A stretch of 11,883 nt of DNA from positions 1 through 11,883 of the forward strand of contig VGYW01000261.1 in assembly GCA_016872875.1 (NCBI GenBank), given 5' to 3'. Below are positions 4,926 through 10,323 of this stretch, piece by piece. Positions within the stretch are counted from its first letter, which is position 1; every line of letters begins with the position of its first letter. The notes below the pieces were generated by a model, which did no database searches, was not told the DNA's origin, and was given only the letters and a program-made list of their open reading frames with translations. This stretch comes from Planctomycetota bacterium (GTDB lineage: Bacteria > Planctomycetota > PUPC01 > DSUN01). The translations under genes and the position numbers were made by a program.

Positions 4926-6671
4926 TCACCGCACGCGGCGGAGGACGTAGATGGCCTCCGTGCTGGGGCCGAGGCTGGCGTCTGGGCGGAAGGCGTGCCA
5001 GAAGAGCTCGGGGCGGGTGCCGTCGGTGGCCGGGCCGGGGCGCCAGTGGGCGTGGAGCGTGCCGGCCATGCGGTAGCGCCAGCCCTTCCTCTGCCAGTCG
5101 CGGAGGGCGGCCTCCGGAGGCAGGGCGGCCCGCCCAAAGGCCACGATGCAGTCGGGCGGCACGCGGCCCCTGAAATGGATGTCGGGCAGGCCGCGGAACT
5201 GCTCCCCGGGCGGGTCGCTTAGCTGCCAGGCGTAGACGGCTCTCGGCGCGTGGAACATGAGGGACGAGGCGACGTCCACGGGCGACACCAACACGCTCTC
5301 GCCCTCGGTGACGTTCGCGTTGACCCATGCCGCCGCGGCGCCGTAGGCGGTCGTCCGCGGGCGGGCCAACTCGCCGACGTACTCGGCGAGCGTCGAGCGC
5401 ACGGGGTCGCCCAGGAGCGGGCCGACCTGGAGCAGGTTGGTGCCGAAGGCCACGAGCGCAAGCGGCAGGGCGAGTGCTGTCGCGCGTCTTGTGAGCGCAT
5501 TCACGCAGAGCACCTCCAGCGCGATGCACAGCGGGATGAGGGGCACGAGGTAGCGCACGTCGGCCACGAACGGCGAGAAAGGGCCACTGACGGGCTGAGG
5601 CGAGAGCATCGTCGCCGCGGCCACATAGACGAGGAGCGCCCCGAACCCTCGCAGGAGCCACGAATCCCGCGTGGCCAAGTAGAGCAGCGGCGCTGCGGGC
5701 AGCAGCAGGCCTACCCCGAACTCGCAGCGGCTCAGGTCGCGCAGGTTCCACCAGAGAAGCGTGAGCTTGTCGGTAAGCCAGGTGGCGCTCTCCTGCGGCA
5801 CCACCGCCTTGCCCAGCGGGTTCCACACGGAGACGATCAGCGCGCCCGGGATGAGCTGCGGGCCGAACAGCACGAGCGCATCCCGCCAAGTGAGGCGGCG
5901 CCGCCTGCGCCCCCAAACGAGGTAGTCCAGAACCGCACAGGCGTAGAACGCCGCGTAGTTGATGTAGTTCGTCGCCAGCAGGCACACCGACAAGGTGGCC
6001 ATCGCGAGTAGGCGGGGCGTCTCTGCTTGTGGGCGGGGCGTCTCTGCCCCGCGTCCGGGTTGTAGGCGGGGCGTGCCCTCGGAAGCCCTCGGGCCAGGCT
6101 CTGCCCCGCGTCCCTTCAGATAGAGATACGCCAGCGCCGTCGAGCAGAGCATCGCCAGCGCGTAGTAGCGGCACTGGCGCGAGTAGAGCATGAGCGACAC
6201 GTTGCCCAGGATGGCGATGGCGAGGACCGGAAAAACGCACCAGGAGTCCCTTGCGCGAGCCATTTCGGATTTCGGATTTCGGATTTCGGATTTCAGCCCG
6301 CAATCCGCAATCGTCCTGCCGCGCCACGCCCAACGCACCATGAGCGCGATGGTGGCGAGGCCGCAGAGCGCGAAGGGCAGCCGCCCGGCCAGCGCGTGGT
6401 CGCCCAGAGGCCCGAGGAACGGTGCGGCCACGTAGTAGGCCAGGGGCGGGTCGAAGCGGTGCTTGAGGCCCTCCAGCGCCGCGCCCCCCTTGAATGCAAT
6501 GATGTTGTGCCCCACAACCGCGTGCGTGTCGCCCGTCCGCCACACGCTCTTCGCCAGAAGCGCCGTGTACGCCTCGTCGTTCCAGAAGGCGTACCTGCCC
6601 AGTCGGGCGAAGACGAGCGCGGCGGCTCCCACGAGGATAGCGGCAGCGAGCAGCGCGTCGGCCCTCTTCAT
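4926..6671 (-). CDS. GT39/ArnT-like integral-membrane glycosyltransferase
   Basis: A 581-residue polytopic membrane protein with about ten hydrophobic segments in the N-terminal two thirds and a soluble C-terminal part. The N-terminal loop has FWNDEAYTALLAKS with Asp32-Glu33, the acidic pair expected after the first membrane helix in GT39/GT83-type enzymes. These use polyprenyl-phosphate sugars to glycosylate lipids or proteins on the outer face of the membrane. RYLVPLIPL (about 373-381) is also typical. Substrate cannot be told. Start: ATG at 6671 with GGAG eight bases upstream; a longer frame to 6725 lacks such a site. Two segments look foreign: residues 120-137 (DCGLKSEIRNPKSE) come from a heptamer repeat, and 187-220 (rich in Gly, Arg, Pro) from GC-rich palindromes. 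Both fall between membrane segments and keep the frame. The gene stands alone, divergent from the RraA-like gene. Confidence 0.85.
   Translation of the reverse strand: MKRADALLAAAILVGAAALVFARLGRYAFWNDEAYTALLAKSVWRTGDTHAVVGHNIIAFKGGAALEGLKHRFDPPLAYYVAAPFLGPLGDHALAGRLPFALCGLATIALMVRWAWRGRTIADCGLKSEIRNPKSEMARARDSWCVFPVLAIAILGNVSLMLYSRQCRYYALAMLCSTALAYLYLKGRGAEPGPRASEGTPRLQPGRGAETPRPQAETPRLLAMATLSVCLLATNYINYAAFYACAVLDYLVWGRRRRRLTWRDALVLFGPQLIPGALIVSVWNPLGKAVVPQESATWLTDKLTLLWWNLRDLSRCEFGVGLLLPAAPLLYLATRDSWLLRGFGALLVYVAAATMLSPQPVSGPFSPFVADVRYLVPLIPLCIALEVLCVNALTRRATALALPLALVAFGTNLLQVGPLLGDPVRSTLAEYVGELARPRTTAYGAAAAWVNANVTEGESVLVSPVDVASSLMFHAPRAVYAWQLSDPPGEQFRGLPDIHFRGRVPPDCIVAFGRAALPPEAALRDWQRKGWRYRMAGTLHAHWRPGPATDGTRPELFWHAFRPDASLGPSTEAIYVLRRVR
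6008..6113. repeat. Three GC-rich repeat units inside the glycosyltransferase frame
   Basis: The unit GTAGGCGGGGCGT or TGTGGGCGGGGCGT starts at 6008, 6028 and 6061. A perfect hairpin GCGGGGC/GCCCCGC with loop GTCTCT lies at 6033-6052. The closing CTGCCCCGCGTCC appears at 6046-6055 (shortened) and 6101-6113. The element corresponds almost exactly to residues 187-220 of the protein. The hairpin is the same as in the activase insertion at 9485-9532 apart from one loop base. Confidence 0.75.
6262..6313. repeat. Heptamer repeat inside the glycosyltransferase frame
   Basis: Four copies of ATTTCGG and one ATTTCAG (6262-6296) are followed by two copies of CCGCAAT. The low-complexity run is translated on the minus strand as residues 120-137 of the glycosyltransferase (KSEIRNPKSE). 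It is A+T-rich compared with the gene around it, and its codon use is unlike the rest of the gene. Confidence 0.8.
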
Positions 6672-6715
6672 CCCACGTGCTCCGGGGCTTGCGGCGATGG
6701 CCAGGCCACGGCATG

Positions 6716-6744
6716 ATGATGGCATTTCGCCGTGGGCGCGTCAA
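6716..6744 (-). promoter_or_regulatory. Possible promoter of the glycosyltransferase gene
   Basis: On the minus strand TTGACG (complement of 6739-6744) and CATCAT (complement of 6716-6721) are spaced by 17 bp. The -35 is strong and the -10 moderate. It sits between the tandem array and the gene, leaving a leader of about 40 nt. Confidence 0.45.
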
Positions 6745-6760
6745 CTCGCGGCACGCCGGT

Positions 6761-7232
6761 TGGTCCCGGAGTCGGCCAACTCCGGGACCAGCGCCGCAGG
6801 CCGGCCATTGGCAGGGACGCTCGCCAAGGTCGGGCGCGTGCTGCGCCGGCTTGTTCCGGAGTTGGCCAACTCCGGGACCAGCGGACCCTGGCAGCTATTG
6901 AGCGGGATGCTCGCCAAGGCGGGCGCGTGCTGAGCCGGCTTGTTCCGGAGTCGGCCAACTCCGGGACCAGCGCCGTACGCCGGCCATTGGCAGGGACGCT
7001 CGCCAAGGTCGGGCGTGTGCTGCGCCGGCTTGTTCCGGAGTTGGCCAACTCCGGGACCAGCGCGCACGCCGGCCATTGGCAGGGACGCTCGCCAAGGCGG
7101 GCGCGTGCTGCGCCGGCTTGTTCCGGAGTTGGCCAACTCCGGGACCAGCGCGCACGCCGGCCATTGGCAGGGACGCTCGCCAAGGTCGGGCGCGTGGTGA
7201 GCCGGCTTGTTCCGGAGTTGGCCAACTCCGGA
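6761..7232. repeat. Tandem array, about 89-bp period, six palindromic cores
   Basis: The core palindrome CCGGAGTTGGCCAACTCCGG, or a variant with one T changed to C, occurs six times. Its GGAG begins at 6768, 6858, 6947, 7037, 7125 and 7214, so the periods are 90, 89, 90, 88 and 89 bp. In the first copy the palindrome extends to TGGTCCCGGAGT/ACTCCGGGACCA (6761-6790). The material between cores is also repeated (GGCCATTGGCAGGGACGCTC, GCCAAGGTCGGGCGCGTG). The second interval is the most diverged and the fourth and fifth are almost identical. Long frames across it on both strands come from the repetition and shift frame between units, so they are not genes. The array fills the gap between two divergent genes and ends 14 nt before the AAGGAG at 7246. 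Confidence 0.95.
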
Positions 7233-7256
7233 AGAAGGGTTGCCCAAGGAGCCATC

Positions 7257-7283
7257 ATGAAGGAGTACCGGCATGGGCGGTGA
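7257..7283 (+). other. Possible 8-codon leader ORF overlapping the RraA-like start
   Basis: ATG at 7257 follows AAGGAG (7246-7251) with a 5-nt spacer and encodes MKEYRHGR before TGA at 7281-7283. It overlaps the start codon of the RraA-like frame (7273), which has its own AAGGAG at 7260-7265. Two well-placed ribosome binding sites this close suggest either a tiny upstream ORF or duplicated start signals. No attenuator structure is visible. Confidence 0.2.
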
Positions 7284-7933
7284 GAGCGCAGAACGGGAGG
7301 AAGTGCTGCGGTTGTACGAAGGGCTTCGGGTGGCGGACGTGCGCGACGGGATGGATGCGCTGATGCTGCACCGGACCGGCTCGATGTCGCCCGCGATCCG
7401 CCCGCTACCTCCCCTTCGAGGGCACCCTGCCCGCGATGCCGGTGGAGGGATACGCGAAGTGGACCTCGTGGTATTACAGGGAGGTCTGCCCGTATCCCTG
7501 GATGGCGGAGATCGAGCCCGGCGACTTCTGCGTGATCGACCAGAGCGGGGTGGACGCCGGGCTGATGGGCTCGAACAACACCCTCGGCGGCGTCAAGAGC
7601 GGAGCGCGCGGCTACGTCACCAACGGCGGCGTCCGCGACACCGACGAGATCATCCTCCAGAAGATCCCCTTCTGGTCGGCCTTCGTGTCGCAGAGCATGG
7701 TCCAGGGGCGGCTACAGTTCGCCGGGAAGGACATCCCGGTGGTCGTCGGCGGCGTGGTGGTGAACCCGGGCGACGTGGTGGTGGCGGACGGCGACGGGGT
7801 GATCGTGGTGCCACGCAAGGTTGCGCGCCAGGTGGCCGAGCTCGCCCTCGGCGTGCTCAAGGACGACAAGGCAGGGCGGCGGGCGCTGTATCAGGCGCTG
7901 GGCATGCCTCCTGATGATAGCGTGGGGGAGTGA
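7273..7933 (+). pseudogene. RraA-like family gene, frame-disrupted
   Basis: The first part (MGGESAEREEVLRLYEGLRV, then ADVRDGMDALML, to about residue 44) and the second part (YLPFEGTLPAMPVEGYAKW to the stop at 7931-7933) clearly belong to one RraA/dimethylmenaquinone-methyltransferase-like protein but lie in different frames. The switch is near 7402-7406. Family members usually have a short strand segment there before the equivalent of YLPFEG, so a small deletion is more likely than a single-base slip. The second part keeps the signature GARGYVTNGGVRDTDEI with the Arg-Asp pair (codons 7634-7639) that binds substrate and metal in HMG/CHA aldolases of this fold. The real substrate is unknown. 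The start at 7273 has AAGGAG seven bases upstream. It may be a true pseudogene or a sequence/assembly error. Confidence 0.75.
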
Positions 7934-7951
7934 TCTCCTCGCCCTCCGCGG

Positions 7952-7980
7952 GTCTGGGCGGCGCGTCCGGCGCGCCAGAC
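7952..7980. other. Imperfect stem-loop after the RraA-like gene
   Basis: GTCTGG...CCAGAC with further GCGCG pairing can form a stem of roughly 11 bp with bulged G residues, 18 bp after the stop codon. No T-run follows, so this is a weak candidate for a transcript-end structure. Between here and the hairpins at 8143 I see no gene or other signal. Confidence 0.3.
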
Positions 7981-8142
7981 TGGAGAACCCGTGACGCCCC
8001 GGCAGGAGTCGGGGGCGGCACACTTCCGCCGGCTTGGTCCTCTCTGAAGCACTGGTTGAGCCAGCCCATGTGGTTTCTCCTTGCGAACGCGGGCCTGCGC
8101 CGGCCGTCGCGACCTGGACTATTGGGGGGCCGCGGCGACGAG

Positions 8143-8223
8143 CACGGACAAACGAGTTTGTCCGTGGCACCCCCCGTTCTGCCTGTGGGAGCCACGGGTG
8201 CCGCGCCCAAACTCGTTTGGGCG
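8143..8223. repeat. BIME-like pair of REP hairpins around a third stem
   Basis: Hairpin 1 is CACGGACAAA/TTTGTCCGTG with loop CGAG (8143-8166). A middle stem GGCACCC (8166-8172) pairs with GGGTGCC (8196-8202). Hairpin 2 is CGCCCAAA/TTTGGGCG with loop CTCG (8204-8223). The loop-proximal cores AAACGAGTTT and AAACTCGTTT are reverse complements, so the two palindromes are in opposite orientation. It lies between convergent genes, the usual home of REP/BIME elements. Confidence 0.75.
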
Positions 8224-8269
8224 TGCGAGACAGGGCACATGACGCCGGAGAGGCAATCCCGGCGGGCGG

Positions 8270-8809
8270 TCACTCGCGGCACCCGCCACACCCGCTACCC
8301 TGGGTGCTGCCGCCGTGGTTGTGGCCTTGGGCCGCCGCCTTCGGCTTGGCGGAAGGGGCGTCTTCAAGGGCAACTCCGTCCGCCGCAAGCTGCTTGAGGA
8401 ACTTGTCGGGGCTGGCCTTGAACTTCTCGTCGCAGCCGCCGCAGCAGAAGTAGACCCGTTTGCCCTGGTGGTCGGCGTAGAGCTTCCTGTCGATCTTGCC
8501 GCCCATGACGGGGCAGGTGGTCTGGAGCTTGTCGAGGGTGACGCCCTGGCTCTCGAGCTGCCGCACGAACTTGGCGGGGTCCTTCTTGAACGTCCCCTCG
8601 CAGCCGCCGCAGCAGAAGTAGACCCGTTTGCCCTGGTGGTCGGCGTAGAGCTTCCTGTCAATCTTGCCGCCCATCACGGGACAGGTGGCTTGCGGCTTCC
8701 CGGCCTTGGCCCCTTCCTCCTTGGCCACAGGTTCCTGCGCGCCGGCTGCGACGGCCCACAGCGCGGGAACCGCCCACATTAGCCGCAGCCATTCGGTCGC
8801 GTTGCGCAT
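8270..8809 (-). CDS. Exported protein with two YHS-like metal-binding domains
   Basis: A 179-residue protein with an N-terminal signal peptide (about residues 1-24, ...AVAAGAQ). Two copies of a cysteine-rich module follow: TCPVMGGKIDRKLYADHQGK then RVYFCCGGC, at about 42-83 and 98-139. The pattern (Cys-Pro-Val-Met, Tyr-x-Asp, YFCCxxC, then FKKDPAKF or FKASPDKF) is that of YHS/TRASH-like domains, which are associated with binding or sensing transition and heavy metals. The C-terminal tail GHNHGG...GCGGC is His/Cys-rich and probably also binds metal. Metal and partner cannot be told; no transporter lies next to it. The two modules are 168 bp apart and almost identical in DNA, suggesting recent duplication or gene conversion. 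ATG at 8809 has AAGGGG seven bases upstream. Confidence 0.85.
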   Translation of the reverse strand: MRNATEWLRLMWAVPALWAVAAGAQEPVAKEEGAKAGKPQATCPVMGGKIDRKLYADHQGKRVYFCCGGCEGTFKKDPAKFVRQLESQGVTLDKLQTTCPVMGGKIDRKLYADHQGKRVYFCCGGCDEKFKASPDKFLKQLAADGVALEDAPSAKPKAAAQGHNHGGSTQGSGCGGCRE

Positions 8810-8840
8810 CGCTCGACCCCTTCATGCTCACTCAGGTCGG

Positions 8841-8869
8841 TACATAGGGACACTCGCCCCTTAGGTAAA
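8841..8869 (-). promoter_or_regulatory. Probable promoter of the YHS-like protein gene
   Basis: On the minus strand TTTACC (complement of 8864-8869) and TATGTA (complement of 8841-8846) are spaced by 17 bp. The start would be near 8834, leaving a leader of about 25 nt that includes the AAGGGG ribosome binding site. No metal-regulator operator is evident. Confidence 0.5.
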
Positions 8870-8992
8870 GAGACGACTTGGCGTGGAGGAACGTTACGCG
8901 ACCCGTCAGGGGAACCGCCCATCCTCAGCATGCTGCCCCGCGAATGACAAGCAGAATCGCGACTGCGGCGGCGTCTTGCTCCCGCAGGGAGC

Positions 8993-9183
8993 GTAGTGGG
9001 TTGCCGGCGGCTTCAGCCGCCGGACAGGGCGCGCAGAACCGGTCAGTCCCGAAGGGACGGCAGAAGGGATGGCCTGGCCCGAGCCAGAGGGTGCTTCTGC
9101 CGTCCCTTTGGGACTGGTCACAGGGTTGGCCCCGCATCCGGCGGCTCAAGCCGCCGGCAACCCACTACCGTCCCTTCGGGACT
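8993..9183. repeat. Large composite palindrome with hairpins inside each arm
   Basis: The left arm 8993-9066 and right arm 9094-9168 are inverted copies with a 27-nt loop. The outermost 20 nt (GTAGTGGGTTGCCGGCGGCT) and the innermost 17 nt or so (GACGGCAGAAG and flank) match almost perfectly, with a less conserved middle. Each arm contains its own palindromes: CCGGCGGCT/AGCCGCCGG and GTCCC/GGGAC with a short loop. A further copy of the second palindrome (GTCCCTTCGGGAC) follows the right arm at 9171-9183. The element lies between the stop codon of the activase gene and the promoter of the YHS gene. It may end activase transcription, but there is no T-run. Confidence 0.85.
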
Positions 9184-9216
9184 GCGATCCAGCCCACCAT
9201 TGGCCGGACAGTGTAG

Positions 9217-10323
9217 TCAAGGAACCGTGGCTTCGAGGCCGGCCTGGCGGGCGAGGCGGAGAATTTCCGCGAGGCGAGCGGCAGGCTGGGCTTGGCCCTG
9301 GATAGCGAAGGGCAGGCCGAGCCACTCGTGCTTGGCGGCAGAGGACGGATTGAAGGGGAGAAGCTCGACGCGGCGGAGGCCGGCGTCGCGCGCGAAGGCG
9401 AACAGGCCGCGGAGGTTCGCCTCCGTGTCGGTGATGCCTGGGATCAGTGGCACGCGGACGACGACGCGGGGATGGCGTCCCTGGTGTGGGCGGGGCGTCC
9501 CTGCCCCGCGGGGCGCAGAGGCCCCGCCCACATTGGGCGAGAATCGTGGCAGGCGGGCCAGCCTTGCGGCGTTGGCCAGAATCTGCCGGTTGGGGGCGCC
9601 AGTCCAGCGGCGGTGCTCCGCGTCGTCAATCAGCTTCAGGTCGTAGAGCACGAGGTCGGAGTGAGCGGCGAGGCGCTCGAGGGTCGGCCAGTGGCACGCG
9701 CCGCAGGTCTCGATCGCCGTGTGGATGCCGCTCTCCTGGCAGCCGGCGAGGATGGCTTCCGCGAAGTCCGCCTGCCCAGTCACCTCGCCCCCTGTCAGGG
9801 TCACTCCGCCGCCTGAGTGGTCGAAGAAGGGCTTGAGGCGCACGGCCTTGGCCACGATGGCCTCGGCGGACACGCGGACGCCTTTGACCGCCAACGCCCC
9901 GCACGGGCAGGCTTCGACGCAGCGGGCGCACACCAAGCACTTCGCGCGGTCGAATCGTCGGCGGGAGGTCCCCGTTGTGGGCGGGATGTCCCCATCCCGC
10001 GTCGCGGCGTGAGGACACGCCGCCCACAATCCGCCGTCCGGCGAGTGGACGCCCTGTGGGCAGATGGCGCCGCAGCGGCCACAGAGGACGCAGCGGTCGC
10101 GGAGGAAAATGACCTCGGGCTCGGGGCGGATGGATTCGGGGCTGTGGCACCAGCGGCAGGCGAGCGGGCAGCCCTTGAGATAGACCGCCAGGCGAATGCC
10201 CGGGCCGTCGTGGACCGCAAAGGTGTCCACGTCGAAGACAAGCCCAGTGGTCTCAGGCTTCCTCAATCGTCCTCGTCCTCGTCCCTCGTCCTCGTAATCC
10301 GACTTCTCTTCTTTCTTTCTCAC
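9217..10323 (-). CDS. Glycyl-radical enzyme activating protein (radical SAM)
   Basis: This radical SAM activase installs the glycyl radical on the enzyme encoded immediately upstream. Numbered from the GTG at 10323 (368 residues): [15 protein letters not shown] is the conserved N-terminus. Cys52-x3-Cys56-x2-Cys59 (CPLACRWC) holds the radical SAM cluster. Two ferredoxin-type CxxCxxCxxxC motifs (Cys78-88 and Cys129-139) bind auxiliary clusters, as in the eliminase-type activases. GGE (about 178-180) contacts SAM. The GTG overlaps the enzyme's stop codon (GTGA), implying translational coupling. Alternatives are an upstream ATG at 10389, inside the enzyme gene, and TTG at 10266, closer to the conserved N-terminus and just after a purine-rich repeat. 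Two repeat-derived insertions (about residues 99-117 and 264-280) extend the protein without breaking the frame or removing a cluster ligand. Confidence 0.9.
   Translation of the reverse strand: MRKKEEKSDYEDEGRGRGRLRKPETTGLVFDVDTFAVHDGPGIRLAVYLKGCPLACRWCHSPESIRPEPEVIFLRDRCVLCGRCGAICPQGVHSPDGGLWAACPHAATRDGDIPPTTGTSRRRFDRAKCLVCARCVEACPCGALAVKGVRVSAEAIVAKAVRLKPFFDHSGGGVTLTGGEVTGQADFAEAILAGCQESGIHTAIETCGACHWPTLERLAAHSDLVLYDLKLIDDAEHRRWTGAPNRQILANAARLARLPRFSPNVGGASAPRGAGTPRPHQGRHPRVVVRVPLIPGITDTEANLRGLFAFARDAGLRRVELLPFNPSSAAKHEWLGLPFAIQGQAQPAARLAEILRLARQAGLEATVP
9485..9532. repeat. 48-bp in-frame palindromic element in the activase gene
   Basis: The terminal inverted repeats TGTGGGCGG (9485-9493) and CCGCCCACA (9524-9532) enclose two hairpins: GCGGGGC/GCCCCGC with loop GTCCCT, and GGGGC/GCCCC with a short loop. 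At 48 bp it adds exactly 16 codons. It encodes a Gly/Ala/Pro/Arg-rich segment ([14 protein letters not shown]) that interrupts the region between ARLARLPRF and [13 protein letters not shown] of the radical SAM domain. Confidence 0.8.
9975..10029. repeat. 55-bp palindromic element in the activase gene
   Basis: The terminal inverted repeats TTGTGGGCGG (9975-9984) and CCGCCCACAA (10020-10029) enclose two hairpins: GGGATG/CATCCC with loop TCCC, and GCGGCGTG/CACGCCGC with loop AGGA. The termini match those of the element at 9485-9532, while the internal hairpin sequences differ. It encodes roughly [19 protein letters not shown], between the two ferredoxin-type motifs. The inserted length must differ from 55 by a base or two, or a flanking change must have restored the frame. 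Confidence 0.8.
10265..10319 (-). repeat. GACGAG-hexamer repeat with purine tract at the enzyme/activase junction
   Basis: On the minus strand this reads GAAAGAAAGAAGAG, then AGTCGGATTAC, then (GAGGAC)n with the GAGGGACGAG irregularity, ending GACGATT. The same order of purine tract, GACTCG-like link and GAC/GAG run ending GACGATT is seen at 2353-2405. It starts directly after the stop codon of the glycyl-radical enzyme. It either encodes the first residues of the activase ([17 protein letters not shown]) or forms its leader. Confidence 0.8.

Noticed and set aside
4708..6744. 678-residue minus-strand frame overlapping the glycosyltransferase
   Set aside because: Arg/Pro/Ala-rich composition with no membrane segments or motifs; the other frame has the signature, ribosome binding site and hydrophobic pattern.
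6761..7232. CRISPR array
   Set aside because: The sequence between the palindromes is itself repeated rather than unique, the units are about 89 bp, and no cas gene is present.
6668..7283. Long frames on both strands across the array, with repeated LVPELANSGTS-like peptides
   Set aside because: They come from tandem DNA repetition. Periods of 88-90 bp put successive units in different frames, and both strands are equally open, so no repeat protein is supported.
7934..8142. Search for an RNA gene or riboswitch
   Set aside because: Apart from the imperfect stem-loop at 7952-7980 nothing resembling a tRNA, riboswitch core or conserved RNA motif could be recognised.
7857..8291. 144-residue minus-strand frame between the convergent genes
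   Set aside because: It spans REP hairpins, has no ribosome binding site or domain, and overlaps the end of the RraA-like gene.
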